From: CAIWHR01 sp963773195
GTDB taxonomy: Bacteria; Pseudomonadota; Gammaproteobacteria; Burkholderiales; Casimicrobiaceae
Assembly (NCBI GenBank): GCA_963773195.1
Contig: CAVZAE010000005.1
Location: 310,001-374,000, forward strand
DNA length: 64,000 bases
Reading direction: 5' to 3'
Position 1 is the stretch's first letter. Each line of letters opens with the position of its first letter. The position numbers and the translations under genes were made by a program. Below are positions 1-10,272 of the stretch, piece after piece. The notes below the pieces were generated by a model. That model ran no database searches. It had not been told where the DNA came from and saw nothing but the letters and a program-made list of their open reading frames with translations.

Positions 1-293
1 CGGTGGAAGCGCTCGATACCTGTATCGGTCGCGTGGTCGCCGCAACGCGGGCGGCCGGCAGTGAGGTGCTGATCACTGCCGACCATGGCAACGCCGAGCA
101 GATGTACGACCCGGAAACGCGGCAGCCCCACACTGCGCATACACTGAATCGCGTGCCGTGCGTCTACGCGGGACGCGCCGCGACGATGCGCGAAGGCGGC
201 GCGTTGCGCGACATCGCCCCCACGTTGCTCGCGATGATGGGATTGCCCGCGCCGCCGGAAATGACCGGGCACGCGCTTCTCGCCTTTCGGTAA
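1..293 (+). CDS. gpmI: 2,3-bisphosphoglycerate-independent phosphoglycerate mutase, C-terminal part
   Basis: The last ~97 residues of a glycolytic enzyme that interconverts 3- and 2-phosphoglycerate. The 5' end lies outside the window; the first complete codon is at position 3 and the stop is TAA at 291-293. The segment ITADHGNAEQM carries the Asp-His pair that binds manganese in this alkaline-phosphatase-fold family. The following HTAHTLNRVP segment supplies a further metal-binding His, and the tail with RDIAPTLLAMMGLP is typical of the family C terminus. Full-length members have about 510 residues. In many betaproteobacteria gpmI is followed by envC and then ctpA; here ctpA follows directly after a 306 bp gap without envC. 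Confidence 0.93.
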   Translation, partial: VEALDTCIGRVVAATRAAGSEVLITADHGNAEQMYDPETRQPHTAHTLNRVPCVYAGRAATMREGGALRDIAPTLLAMMGLPAPPEMTGHALLAFR

Positions 294-599
294 CAAACCG
301 TAACCCCAGCGGGCGGAACTTGACGCCGTTGGCGTTGCCCGAAACGTTGGGGGTGGAGCCGTCGTCAACGGGCCGGCCTACCTCTCGGGGTCCCCGAGGG
401 TGGGCGGCGTTGTACCGTCAGTCCGCGATTCGTCGACGCCGGGCGGCGGGCATTGCATCAAGGTATTGATTTTCGAAGCAATCGCCCCGAAACTGGCCGC
501 TCGGAGGGACCTGATGTAGCGAGCCGTCCGGGCGTATAATCCGCGGCTTGAATTCCGACGGCGTTATGCCGCGTTTTGCGGCCAGCAGAGGATGGGACG
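294..599. other. Intergenic region between gpmI and ctpA
   Basis: 306 bp with no convincing gene. A 15-nt odd palindrome (CTCGGGG-T-CCCCGAG, 384-398) has no T-tract, so it is not a standard terminator. The 3' part holds the probable ctpA promoter, with TATAAT at 535-540. I found no trace of an envC-like M23 peptidase reading frame. Confidence 0.5.
511..540 (+). promoter_or_regulatory. Probable sigma-70 promoter of ctpA
   Basis: A perfect TATAAT -10 element at 535-540 is preceded, after an 18-bp spacer, by CTGATG at 511-516, which matches the TGA core of the -35 consensus only. Transcription would begin near 547, about 50 nt before the ctpA start codon. Confidence 0.45.
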
Positions 600-2012
600 A
601 TGGGACACTGGAAGAAAGCGGGACTGATCGGGTTGGGCGCAGTGCTTGGCGTCCTGCTTTCGCTCAATTTCTCCGCGATCGCGCAACGCGACGCGCGGAT
701 GCCGATCCCCTACGAGGACTTGCAGCTGCTCTCCGCGGTCTTCGGCAAGATCAAGTCTGACTACGTCGAGCCCGTGTCCGACGACAAGCTGATCAAGGAA
801 GCGATCAATGGGATGGTGCATGGGCTCGACCCGCACTCCGATTTTCTCGACGCCGAAGCGTTCAAGGACCTGCAGATCTCGACGCAGGGGAAGTTCGGCG
901 GGCTCGGCATCGAGGTGGGCGTCGAGGACGGTATTGTCCGCGTCGTCTCCCCGATCGAGGACACGCCTGCGTTCCGCGCCGGGATCAAGGCGGGCGATCT
1001 GATCGTCAAGATCGACAACGACGCGACGCGCGGCATGCCGCTGTCGAAGGCGGTCGAGAAGATGCGCGGCAAGCCCGGCACTGACGTCACGCTAACCGTC
1101 GTACGCAAGGATGCCGAGGGTCCGCTCACGTTCACGCTGACCCGCGAGGAAATCAACGTCAAGAGCGTCCGCGCGAAGATGCTCGAGCCCGGCTACGGGT
1201 ACATCCGCGTCCGCCAGTTCCAGGACCGCACTGCCGACGATCTCGCCAAGGCGCTGCGCGACTTCTACAAGCAGGGCGAGTTGAAGGGCCTCGTGCTTGA
1301 CCTTCGCAGCGACCCGGGCGGGCTCTTGAACCAGGCAGTCGCCGTGTCGGCGGCCTTCCTGCCGAAGGATGCGCTCGTCGTCTACACGGACGGCCGCACG
1401 TCCGAGGCCCGGATGCGGCTCTCCGCGCGTCGCGAGGACTACACGCGCCGCGGTGAAGATCCGCTCAAGGATCTCCCCGCCGGCGTGAAGAAGGTCCCGA
1501 TCGCCGTGCTCGTCGACGGCGGCACGGCGTCGGCGTCGGAAATCGTCGCCGGTGCGCTGCAGGATCACAAGCGGGCTACGGTGCTGGGCGCGCAGACGTT
1601 TGGCAAGGGCTCGGTACAGACGATCCTTCCGCTCGGCAACAACGCGGGGCTCAAGCTCACCACGGCGCGCTACTACACGCCGTCCGGCCGGTCGATCCAG
1701 GCGAAGGGCATCGAGCCCGACATCGCGGTCGACGATGGCCGCGCATCGCCGCTCGTCAAGGAAGCGAACCTCCAGGGCCATCTGGAAGGCGCCGCGGCCG
1801 CCGCCAAGGCTGACGCCAAGGCGCTCGACGCAGTGAAGGCACTGGACAAGACCGCCGCTGCCGCCAAGAACACCGAGAAGACTGAGCCCGCTCAGCCGCG
1901 GTTCGAGTTCGGCGCCGCCGACGACTTCCAGCTCGCGCAGGCGCTGCATCATCTGAAGGGCGAACCGGTAGTGGCGTCGGCCAAGGCCGTGGCGCAGGTC
2001 AAGCCCGAGTAA
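600..2012 (+). CDS. ctpA: S41 family carboxyl-terminal processing protease
   Basis: A periplasmic serine protease (470 aa) that trims or degrades proteins from their C termini. I chose ATG 600 because AGAGGA lies 7 nt upstream and the protein then starts with a positively charged stretch and a hydrophobic signal/anchor (residues ~7-28). A PDZ domain occupies about 95-175 (GGLGIEVG, AFRAGIKAGD). The protease core has the catalytic Ser in GGTASASE (Ser ~311) and the Lys in FGKGSVQ (Lys ~336); this 25-residue spacing matches the Ser/Lys dyad of CtpA/Prc. An Ala/Lys-rich segment (~390-430) precedes the C terminus. It probably has its own promoter (TATAAT at 535) and ends at a strong hairpin terminator at 2036. 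Confidence 0.93.
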   Translation: MGHWKKAGLIGLGAVLGVLLSLNFSAIAQRDARMPIPYEDLQLLSAVFGKIKSDYVEPVSDDKLIKEAINGMVHGLDPHSDFLDAEAFKDLQISTQGKFGGLGIEVGVEDGIVRVVSPIEDTPAFRAGIKAGDLIVKIDNDATRGMPLSKAVEKMRGKPGTDVTLTVVRKDAEGPLTFTLTREEINVKSVRAKMLEPGYGYIRVRQFQDRTADDLAKALRDFYKQGELKGLVLDLRSDPGGLLNQAVAVSAAFLPKDALVVYTDGRTSEARMRLSARREDYTRRGEDPLKDLPAGVKKVPIAVLVDGGTASASEIVAGALQDHKRATVLGAQTFGKGSVQTILPLGNNAGLKLTTARYYTPSGRSIQAKGIEPDIAVDDGRASPLVKEANLQGHLEGAAAAAKADAKALDAVKALDKTAAAAKNTEKTEPAQPRFEFGAADDFQLAQALHHLKGEPVVASAKAVAQVKPE

Positions 2013-2035
2013 AGGCTTCTCCGTTTTCCCGCGAG

Positions 2036-2060
2036 ACGCCCGGCCCCGCCCGGGCGTTTT
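2036..2060 (+). terminator. Rho-independent terminator after ctpA
   Basis: A perfect 8-bp stem ACGCCCGG/CCGGGCGT (2036-2043 and 2050-2057) with a 6-nt loop is followed by three further T. It lies 24 nt after the ctpA stop and before the moeB promoter. Confidence 0.7.
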
Positions 2061-2075
2061 CGCTTCGAGCCCCGG

Positions 2076-2081
2076 CATAAT
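2076..2081 (+). promoter_or_regulatory. -10 element very close to the moeB start
   Basis: CATAAT lies only 9 nt upstream of the moeB ATG. A transcript starting 6-7 nt after this hexamer would begin within about 3 nt of the start codon, suggesting a leaderless or nearly leaderless mRNA. No clear -35 is visible. Confidence 0.35.
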
Positions 2082-2090
2082 GTCGCGCCG

Positions 2091-2840
2091 ATGGACGACA
2101 CCCAACTGCTCCGTTATAGCCGGCACATCCTGCTGCCCGAGCTCGGGATCGACGCGCAGGAAAAGTTCGCGGACGCACACGCGCTGATTGTGGGCGCCGG
2201 CGGCCTCGGCGCACCTGCCGCGCAGTTTCTCGCCGCCGCGGGGATCGGCACGCTCACGCTCTGCGACCCCGACGCGGTCGATCTCACGAACCTGCAACGG
2301 CAGATCCTCTTTGCCACGGCCGACGTCGGCACGCGCAAGGTCGATGCCGCGAAAGCGCGCCTTGCCGCCGTCAATCCCGACGTCCGCATCGAGACGGTGC
2401 CGGCACGGGTTGGAGCCGCCGAGCTCGCGCCGCTCGTCGCGCGGGCCGACGTCGTGCTCGATTGCAGCGACAACTTCGCGACCCGGCACGCGGTGAACCG
2501 GGCGTGCGTCGTGGCGCGGAAACCGCTCGTGTCCGGGGCCGCGATTCGCTTCGACGGCCAGGTCGCCGTGTTCGACACGAGGACGCCCGGCGCGCCGTGC
2601 TACCACTGCTTGTTCGGCGAAGGCGAGGCCCTCGAGGAGACGAGGTGCGCCATCATGGGCGTGTTCGCTCCGCTCGTCGGCATCATCGGGGCGACCCAGG
2701 CCGCCGAGGCACTGAAGCTCGTTGCAGGCGTCGGCGAGACGATCGCCGGCCGCCTGCTGATCCTGGATGCGCAGTCGATGCGCTGGCGCGACGTGCGCGT
2801 CACACGCGACGCGAACTGCCCGGTGTGCGGCCACTCGTGA
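2091..2840 (+). CDS. moeB: HesA/MoeB/ThiF family adenylyltransferase
   Basis: An E1-like enzyme (249 aa) that adenylates the C-terminal glycine of a small sulfur carrier (MoaD or ThiS) for molybdopterin or thiamine synthesis. The Rossmann nucleotide-binding motif GAGGLG is at residues 35-40. The family arginine segment NLQRQILF follows, and four cysteines in CYHC and CPVC form the structural zinc site. The length matches MoeB without a rhodanese domain. Whether it serves MoaD or ThiS cannot be told from the sequence. Its stop overlaps the GTG start of the next gene, so the two are likely co-translated. Confidence 0.88.
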   Translation: MDDTQLLRYSRHILLPELGIDAQEKFADAHALIVGAGGLGAPAAQFLAAAGIGTLTLCDPDAVDLTNLQRQILFATADVGTRKVDAAKARLAAVNPDVRIETVPARVGAAELAPLVARADVVLDCSDNFATRHAVNRACVVARKPLVSGAAIRFDGQVAVFDTRTPGAPCYHCLFGEGEALEETRCAIMGVFAPLVGIIGATQAAEALKLVAGVGETIAGRLLILDAQSMRWRDVRVTRDANCPVCGHS

Positions 2841-3358
2841 CGACGACGCGCAGGCTCGGATGGAGCGCGATGGTGGCACTCGTCGCATGGGTCGCGGCGA
2901 CGCACGCGGCGCCGCTCCCCGGAGAGCCCACGTTGCCGACCGCGCAGTGGAAAGCGATCCAGCGGGTGATCGAGGATCAGCTGCGCGCCCTCAAGGCAGG
3001 CGATGCAGCCAAGGCGTTCTCGTTCGCCTCCCCCGGCATCCGGACTCAATTCGAGACGCCGGACAGCTTCATTGCGATGGTGCGCTCGGGCTACGACGCC
3101 CTGCTCGTCGCGCGCTACACCGAATTCCTCCAAGGCGCGGTCATCGACGGCCGCGTGATCCAGCCGCTGCGGCTCGTCGCTCCCGACAACACCGTGCTGG
3201 TGGCGCTCTACACCATGGAAAAGCAGAAGGACGGCCGCTGGAGGATCGCGGGCTGCGTGCTCGCGCCGTCGACCGTCCAGGCCGCGCATCTCGGGAGCGG
3301 GCTCAACCGAAGAGGAACCGGCGTTCGAGGTCCCAGCTCTCCTGCGGCATCCGCTTGA
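2837..3358 (+). CDS. DUF4864 domain-containing exported protein
   Basis: A 173-residue protein of unknown function. I place the start at GTG 2837, which overlaps the moeB stop (GTGA); ATG 2870 is an alternative that leaves a cleaner signal peptide. A hydrophobic segment ending in THAAP looks like a signal peptide, so it is probably periplasmic. The rest (helical TAQWKAIQRVIEDQLRAL, then FSFASPGIR and KDGRWRIAGC) resembles DUF4864 proteins with an NTF2-like fold. The last 18 codons overlap the 3' end of convergent slmA by 56 bp. Those residues look like low-complexity extension, so the functional domain probably ends near residue 150. Confidence 0.7.
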   Translation: MTTTRRLGWSAMVALVAWVAATHAAPLPGEPTLPTAQWKAIQRVIEDQLRALKAGDAAKAFSFASPGIRTQFETPDSFIAMVRSGYDALLVARYTEFLQGAVIDGRVIQPLRLVAPDNTVLVALYTMEKQKDGRWRIAGCVLAPSTVQAAHLGSGLNRRGTGVRGPSSPAASA

Positions 3359-3872
3359 AGCCGCTCTTCGCGAACAGCTGCCAGCGGCCCAGCACGTACG
3401 CGACGAGCACCGCCGCCTCCGCATTGGGGTCGCCCGGCCACGCGTTCGCCGCCTGCGCGATGCGCAGTGCCTGCCGGAGCGACGCCTCGATCCGGTCGTA
3501 GAGCTGGTTCATTCGCGCCTGCAGTCGCTCGTCCTCGTTGACGAGCGCATCGCCGATCAAGACCCGCGTCATGCCGGGGTTCTTCTCGGCGAAGCCCAAG
3601 AGCACGCCGACGATCTGCTGCGCCTGCGCGGCACCGTCGGTCGTCTCGGCCGCTATCTTGTTGACGAGGGTGAACAGCGTCGTCTCGATGAATTCGATCA
3701 GCCCTTCGAACATCTGCGCCTTGCTCGCGAAATGACGGTAGAGCGCCGCTTCGGACACCTCGAGCTTCGCCGCGAGCGCAGCCGTCGTCACCTTTTCGCC
3801 GCGCGGATTCTCGAGCATCGCCGCGAGCGTCTGCAGGATCTGCAGTCGGCGTTCCCCGTGGCGCGCCGCCAT
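3303..3872 (-). CDS. slmA: Nucleoid occlusion factor SlmA, TetR-type
   Basis: A 189-aa DNA-binding protein that blocks FtsZ-ring assembly over unsegregated DNA. The N-terminal helix-turn-helix (~25-55) contains VSEAALYRHFASK, followed by FEGLIEFIE; both are close to the SlmA signature. The middle holds FAEKNPGMTRVLIGDALVNEDERLQ-type sequence, also as in SlmA and unlike drug-responsive TetR repressors. It lies 11 nt downstream of argB on the same strand, a pairing common in betaproteobacteria, so the two are probably co-transcribed. Its 3' end overlaps the convergent DUF4864 gene. Confidence 0.87.
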   Translation of the reverse strand: MAARHGERRLQILQTLAAMLENPRGEKVTTAALAAKLEVSEAALYRHFASKAQMFEGLIEFIETTLFTLVNKIAAETTDGAAQAQQIVGVLLGFAEKNPGMTRVLIGDALVNEDERLQARMNQLYDRIEASLRQALRIAQAANAWPGDPNAEAAVLVAYVLGRWQLFAKSGFKRMPQESWDLERRFLFG

Positions 3873-3883
3873 CGTCGCCCTCG

Positions 3884-4801
3884 CTAGCGCGCCGCCCGCG
3901 CGTGGACGGCGGGCGTGCCGTCGGCACGGATCATGGTGCCGACGCCCTCGTTGGTCAGCACCTCGAGCAGGAGCGCATGCTCGACGCGACCGTCGATCAC
4001 GTGCGAGCTCGCGACCCCGTTCCTTACCGCGTCGAGCGCGGAGCCGATCTTGGGCAGCATCCCGCCACTGATCGTCCCGTCGGCGAACAGCGCGTCGATC
4101 TCGCGCGCGGTGAGCCCGGTGAGCAGGCTGCCTTCCTTGTCGAGTACCCCGACGGTGTTGGTCATCAGCACGAGCTTCTCCGCGCGGAGCGTCTCGGCGA
4201 GCCTGCCCGCGACCAGGTCGGCGTTGATGTTGTACGCCTCGCCTTCCGAGCCGACGCCGATCGGCGCCACCACCGGAATGAAGTCGCGGGAGTCGAGAAG
4301 CTGGATGATCTCCGGATCAATCCGTTCGATCTCGCCCACGAGGCCGATGTCGACCATCTCGCCATGGTTGGTCTCGCTCGGCAGCAGCATCTTGCGCGCA
4401 TGGATGAAGGCGCCGTCCTGCCCCGTCAGGCCCACCGCCTTGCCGCCGTGCTGGTTGATGAGACCGACGATCTCCTGGTTCAACTCCCCCAGCACCATCT
4501 CGACGACGTTCATCACCTTCTCGTCGGTGACGCGCATCCCTTGTCGGAATTCGCTCGCGATGCCCATTTTCTTGAGCAGATCGCCGATCTGCGGGCCGCC
4601 GCCGTGAACGATCACCGGGTTCATGCCCACGAGCTTCAGCATCACGACGTCCCGCGCGAAGCCGGCCTTGAGCGCGGGCTCGGTCATCGCGTTGCCGCCG
4701 TACTTGATGACGATGACCTTGTCGTGGAAGCGCTGGATGTACGGCAGCGCCTCGGCCAGGATCTGCGCCTTCATGGCGGCGTTGACGGCGTCGAGGGGCA
4801 T
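3884..4801 (-). CDS. argB: Acetylglutamate kinase
   Basis: Catalyses the second step of arginine synthesis, ATP-dependent phosphorylation of N-acetylglutamate (305 aa, cytosolic). The ATP/substrate motifs KYGGNAM (near residue 34) and HGGGPQI (near 70) are intact, as is the C-terminal region with GTISGGMLPKI-type sequence. I chose ATG 4801 (MPLDAVNAAMK); an in-frame extension upstream is Arg/Gly-rich and unlike the family. slmA follows after 11 nt. The 232 bp upstream, to the glycosyltransferase start at 5034, holds divergent promoters but no gene. Confidence 0.95.
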   Translation of the reverse strand: MPLDAVNAAMKAQILAEALPYIQRFHDKVIVIKYGGNAMTEPALKAGFARDVVMLKLVGMNPVIVHGGGPQIGDLLKKMGIASEFRQGMRVTDEKVMNVVEMVLGELNQEIVGLINQHGGKAVGLTGQDGAFIHARKMLLPSETNHGEMVDIGLVGEIERIDPEIIQLLDSRDFIPVVAPIGVGSEGEAYNINADLVAGRLAETLRAEKLVLMTNTVGVLDKEGSLLTGLTAREIDALFADGTISGGMLPKIGSALDAVRNGVASSHVIDGRVEHALLLEVLTNEGVGTMIRADGTPAVHARAAR

Positions 4802-5033
4802 CGGGCGGGAGGACCGGAAGGCGCGGTTTGGCCGGTTCGGGCCTGCGTCGATTGTACCGGAACCGCGCGACGGGGCTCGTCGCATGCCCGTTCCGCTTGC
4901 CGCAGCGAGCAAGTGAGCCCCCACTGGGAAAGAGCGTGCCGTACGTCGAGCGCCGGCCTAGGGCCCGGCATTTTTGCTATCGTTCGCCCATGTCGTACTG
5001 CCCCGCATTCGATTCGCCTTCGCATCGCTCACC

Positions 5034-6389
5034 GTGAGGCTCGCGATCGTCCGCCAGCGCTACGCCCCCGCCGGGGGCGCCGAGCGCTTCTTCGAGGGGG
5101 CGCTCGAAGCGCTTCTGGAACGCAATGTCGCAATCTCGCTCTACACCCGTTCCTGGCCGCAGACGAAGCTCCAGCTGATCGAGCCCGTCATCTGCAACCC
5201 GTGGTATGCCGGCGCCTTCCTGCGCGAGTGGGGCTTCGCGCGGTCGGCCTGCCGTGCGATCGCCCGCTCGAAGGCGAACCTCGTCGAGTCGCACGAGCGG
5301 TTGCTCTGCTGCGATATCTACCGAGCCCGCGACGGCGTGTACGCGGTGTGGCAGGACGAGCGCATGAAGGGCGCCGGGACGCTCGCCCGGCTCCGCCTCG
5401 CGCTGTCGCCCTACCACCGCTACATGCGCGACGTCGAGAAGCGGCTCTTCGCGAGCCCGTGGCTGCAGGCCGTCATCTGCAATTCGCGGATGGTGAAGGA
5501 TGAAATCCGCGACCGCTTCGGCCTGCCCGAATCGAAGCTCCACGTCGTGTACAACGCCGTCGACAGCGACGTCTTTCACCCGCAGCTGCGAGAGCAGCGG
5601 ACGGTGGTACGCGAACGATATCGCATCGGCGAAGGCGCCACCGTGTTCCTGCTCGCGGGCTCGGGCTACGAGCACAGCGGCGCCGGCGCCGCGATCGAGG
5701 CGCTCGCCGAGCTTCCGCCAAGCGCCCACTTGATGATCGCCGGTCGCGAGCGGCACGCGCGCCGTTACCGCGAACTCGCGAGCGCAATGGGCGTCGGCGA
5801 GCGCGTCACCGTCGCCGTGGGCGACCAGGACCTCCGCGGCTGCTACGGCGCGGCGGACGCCTTCGTGTTGCCGACGCTCTACGATCCGTCGCCGGAATCG
5901 ACGCTCGAGGCGATGGCCTGCGAGCTGCCCGTTGTCACGAGCACGAAGTCGGGCGCGGCGGAGCTCGTGGTCGCGAATGATGCCGGCCTCGTCTGCCCCG
6001 CGGGCGACATCGCCGGACTTGCGGCGCAGATGCGCACGCTGCTCGAGCCCACGACTCGCGCCCGGCTGGGTGCGAATGCGCGGCGCGCGGTGCTGCCGCT
6101 GTCGCCATCGGCGATCACGCTGCAGCTCGTGCTCCTCTATCGCGATCTGCTCGCGGCCACGGTGCACGCGAAGACCGCCGGCAAGGCATTCCGACGCATC
6201 GCCGCGGAGCCGCCGTCGACGACTGCGCCGACGTCGACCGGCGTAAGGCCAGCGCGTGCGAAACCGGCAACTATCGCGATACCCTCGCCGTCCGACTCCG
6301 CGTCGCCGGCGCCGCCGGCAGCTCCGGATGCGCCGCCATCCGCCACGCCGGCGGCGAACCCCGTACCACGGGACACGCCCTCGCATTGA
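5034..6389 (+). CDS. GT4 family glycosyltransferase with Pro/Ala-rich tail (WaaG-like)
   Basis: A GT-B fold transferase (451 aa) that probably adds a sugar to lipopolysaccharide or a related surface glycan at the cytoplasmic face. The N terminus RLAIVRQRYAPAGGAERF with its Gly-rich loop resembles WaaG. The C-terminal half has the nucleotide-sugar signature PSPESTLEAMACELPVV with the E-x7-E pair. I prefer GTG 5034, which puts the first beta strand (RLAIV) at the very N terminus; an upstream TTG would add an unlikely leader. The last ~65 residues are a low-complexity Pro/Ala/Ser/Thr tail, absent from typical WaaG. A GT9 gene follows after 16 nt. Confidence 0.8.
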   Translation: MRLAIVRQRYAPAGGAERFFEGALEALLERNVAISLYTRSWPQTKLQLIEPVICNPWYAGAFLREWGFARSACRAIARSKANLVESHERLLCCDIYRARDGVYAVWQDERMKGAGTLARLRLALSPYHRYMRDVEKRLFASPWLQAVICNSRMVKDEIRDRFGLPESKLHVVYNAVDSDVFHPQLREQRTVVRERYRIGEGATVFLLAGSGYEHSGAGAAIEALAELPPSAHLMIAGRERHARRYRELASAMGVGERVTVAVGDQDLRGCYGAADAFVLPTLYDPSPESTLEAMACELPVVTSTKSGAAELVVANDAGLVCPAGDIAGLAAQMRTLLEPTTRARLGANARRAVLPLSPSAITLQLVLLYRDLLAATVHAKTAGKAFRRIAAEPPSTTAPTSTGVRPARAKPATIAIPSPSDSASPAPPAAPDAPPSATPAANPVPRDTPSH

Positions 6390-6405
6390 GTTACGAGCTC
6401 GCGCG

Positions 6406-7350
6406 ATGAGCCCGCGGCAGGCCTTGCGGCGAGTGGCCGACGGGTTTGTCGGCACCGCGCTCGATCGCGCCGTCCGGCGCGCACGCGCGGGTCCGCGCCG
6501 TGACTTCCTGCTGTGCTGGAATCGCGGGCTGGGCGATGTCGCGCTGTGCCTCGTTCCCATTTTCGCTCGCATCCGGCGCGAGGTCCGTGACGCGCGCATC
6601 ACGGTCGTCACGCGCCCGGAGCTCGAGGAACCGTTTCGGATGACGGACGCCGACCAGGTTGTCACGGTCCCGGGGCTCGCGCGCGACACCAAGCTTTCCC
6701 TCGCCGACCTCGTGCGGGCCGGCCTCGACCCCGAGCGCTTCGCCCACGTGTTCTCGGACCCCGACGTCAACCGGTGGCTGTCCGGCCGGCGAACGGAGTT
6801 CCCGCCGAAGCTGCATTGGGATGCCGCGTGGGATGCGCTCGCGGATCGCAGGCTGCCTGCGTCGTCCGACCGCATCCGCATCGGCGCCCAGCCCAGCACC
6901 GAGACGAGCGCGTACTACAGCTACGGCAAGGACTGGGACCCCGAGAAATGGCGTGCGTTGTTCGCTCGCACCGGCGAGCTTGGACGACGCGTCGAGTGGC
7001 TGCTCTTCGGCGAGATGCCGGAGCCGCGCTACGACGGCGCGAATGTGATCGACCTGCGCGGGCGCACGAGCTATCTCGAGCTCGCGTCGCTGATCAAGAA
7101 CCGGTGCCGCGTGCTGATCGTGCCGGACAGCGGCCCGCTCGCCACGGCGTACTACCTTGACGCGCGCTTCGCGCTCGACATCATTTCGCTCTGGTCGGAT
7201 CCCCGACAGGGCGTGCTGCTTCAGGGCTGCCCGTCGCCCAATCCGCTTTTGCGCCACCTGCCGCTTGTGGGGCCCGGCGAGGAGGCTCGCCACATTCCCG
7301 TAGACGCCGTCGCGGGCGAATTGCGCGCCGCGCTCGAGAGCATCGCCTGA
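6406..7350 (+). CDS. Glycosyltransferase family 9 (heptosyltransferase-like) protein
   Basis: A 314-aa protein resembling ADP-heptose:LPS heptosyltransferases. Near the N terminus, LLCWNRGLGDVALCLVPIFARIR matches the GT9 first strand with the G-x-GD motif. The C-terminal part contains DLRGRTSYLELASLIKNRC followed by LIVPDSGPLATAYYL, the usual GT9 nucleotide-sugar region (normally T-D-S-G-P). ATG 6406 is 16 nt after the GT4 stop, so they form an operon. Its stop at 7350 abuts the stop of the convergent WbpM-type gene with no bases between. The acceptor and donor sugars cannot be inferred. Confidence 0.75.
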   Translation: MSPRQALRRVADGFVGTALDRAVRRARAGPRRDFLLCWNRGLGDVALCLVPIFARIRREVRDARITVVTRPELEEPFRMTDADQVVTVPGLARDTKLSLADLVRAGLDPERFAHVFSDPDVNRWLSGRRTEFPPKLHWDAAWDALADRRLPASSDRIRIGAQPSTETSAYYSYGKDWDPEKWRALFARTGELGRRVEWLLFGEMPEPRYDGANVIDLRGRTSYLELASLIKNRCRVLIVPDSGPLATAYYLDARFALDIISLWSDPRQGVLLQGCPSPNPLLRHLPLVGPGEEARHIPVDAVAGELRAALESIA

Positions 7351-9267
<1,917 letters not shown>

Positions 9268-9273
9268 CACGTT

Positions 9274-10272
9274 CTAGCGTCTCGGACGCTTCCAATGATA
9301 ATCAATAGCTGCGAAAAACGCCGCCATCCCCAAGGCCCAGGCGCCCAGTGCCCAAGTGCCGAATCCCGGCGCGTACGCCAGCGCGACGATCGCGGTCGCG
9401 GCCGTGCCTGCCATCAGGAGGCCGTAGACGGCAAGCGTTCCCCCGTGCCCCGCTCCGAGTTGGTGAAGCCGCTGGTAGTAATGCGTGCGATGCGCCTCGA
9501 GCACGCTTTCGCCCCGCAGCAGACGCGCCACCAGCGTCGTCGACGCGTCAGCCACGAACGGAAGGAACACGAGGAGCGGAAACCACCAGGGCCATGTACC
9601 GCTCCGACAGCCGGCGATGCCGAACGTTGCGGCGAGCAAGCCGAGCGGGACCGCGCCGACGTCTCCCATGAATGCCCGGGCCGGCGGTGCGTTGAGCGCG
9701 AGAAAGGGAATCGCGGCCGACGCAAGGGCCACATAGGGTTGCGCCGGGTCCCCGGCCATCGCCGCCGCCATCGCGTAGGCGGCGAAACCCGCGATCGCCA
9801 TCAGCGCCGCGAGGCCATCGCTGCCATCCATGAAGTTGAAGAGGTTTGCGGACCAGACGATCACGATGCTTGCCGCGATGACCGCGACAAGCCAGGGCGC
9901 CCACGCCGCAGGCGACCCGAGGATCGCCACGGCGACGCCGACCGCAGCGGTCGCGTGCACCGCCAGGCGCGGCAGGGGGGGCACGCTGCGCCAGTCGTCG
10001 ACGAGCGAGACAACGGCGACCGCCGCCCAGGCGGCGAGCCAGGCGGGCGTGGCAACCCCGACGACGGGCGGGCACATCAGTGCCACCGGGATGAAGCCCG
10101 CCCAGATTGCGAGGCCGCCCACTCTCGGCACCGGCCGATCGTGCAGCGAACGGCCCGTCGGCGTCGCCGCGGGCAACCTCCGCGCGGAGCGCCGAAGGGC
10201 CAGCGCAGCGCACCCCGCAAGGCCCAGTGAAAGCGCGCCGGCCAGGATTGGCGGCAACCCCGTGTCAGGCAA
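9274..10272 (-). CDS. MraY/WecA/WbpL-like undecaprenyl-phosphate glycosylphosphotransferase
   Basis: A polytopic membrane enzyme (~332 aa) that transfers a sugar-1-phosphate to undecaprenyl phosphate, starting an O-antigen or similar glycan. Around ten hydrophobic segments are visible. The family motifs are present: D-R-P-VPRVGG near the N terminus, VSLVDDW, the catalytic NLFNFMDGSDGL and the late AHRTHYYQRL. The start is uncertain: no ATG fits, and I propose TTG 10272, which begins just before the first membrane segment. A longer in-frame version from ATG 10401 adds an Arg-rich leader unlike the family. WbpM-type gene follows after 6 nt. Confidence 0.8.
   Translation of the reverse strand: MPDTGLPPILAGALSLGLAGCAALALRRSARRLPAATPTGRSLHDRPVPRVGGLAIWAGFIPVALMCPPVVGVATPAWLAAWAAVAVVSLVDDWRSVPPLPRLAVHATAAVGVAVAILGSPAAWAPWLVAVIAASIVIVWSANLFNFMDGSDGLAALMAIAGFAAYAMAAAMAGDPAQPYVALASAAIPFLALNAPPARAFMGDVGAVPLGLLAATFGIAGCRSGTWPWWFPLLVFLPFVADASTTLVARLLRGESVLEAHRTHYYQRLHQLGAGHGGTLAVYGLLMAGTAATAIVALAYAPGFGTWALGAWALGMAAFFAAIDYHWKRPRR

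Noticed and set aside
384..398. CTCGGGG-T-CCCCGAG palindrome as a terminator for gpmI
   Set aside because: The loop would be a single base and no T-tract follows, so it cannot act as an intrinsic terminator in that form.
1092..2888. A 598-codon - strand frame opposite ctpA and moeB
   Set aside because: Antisense to two clearly real genes and without any protein family pattern.
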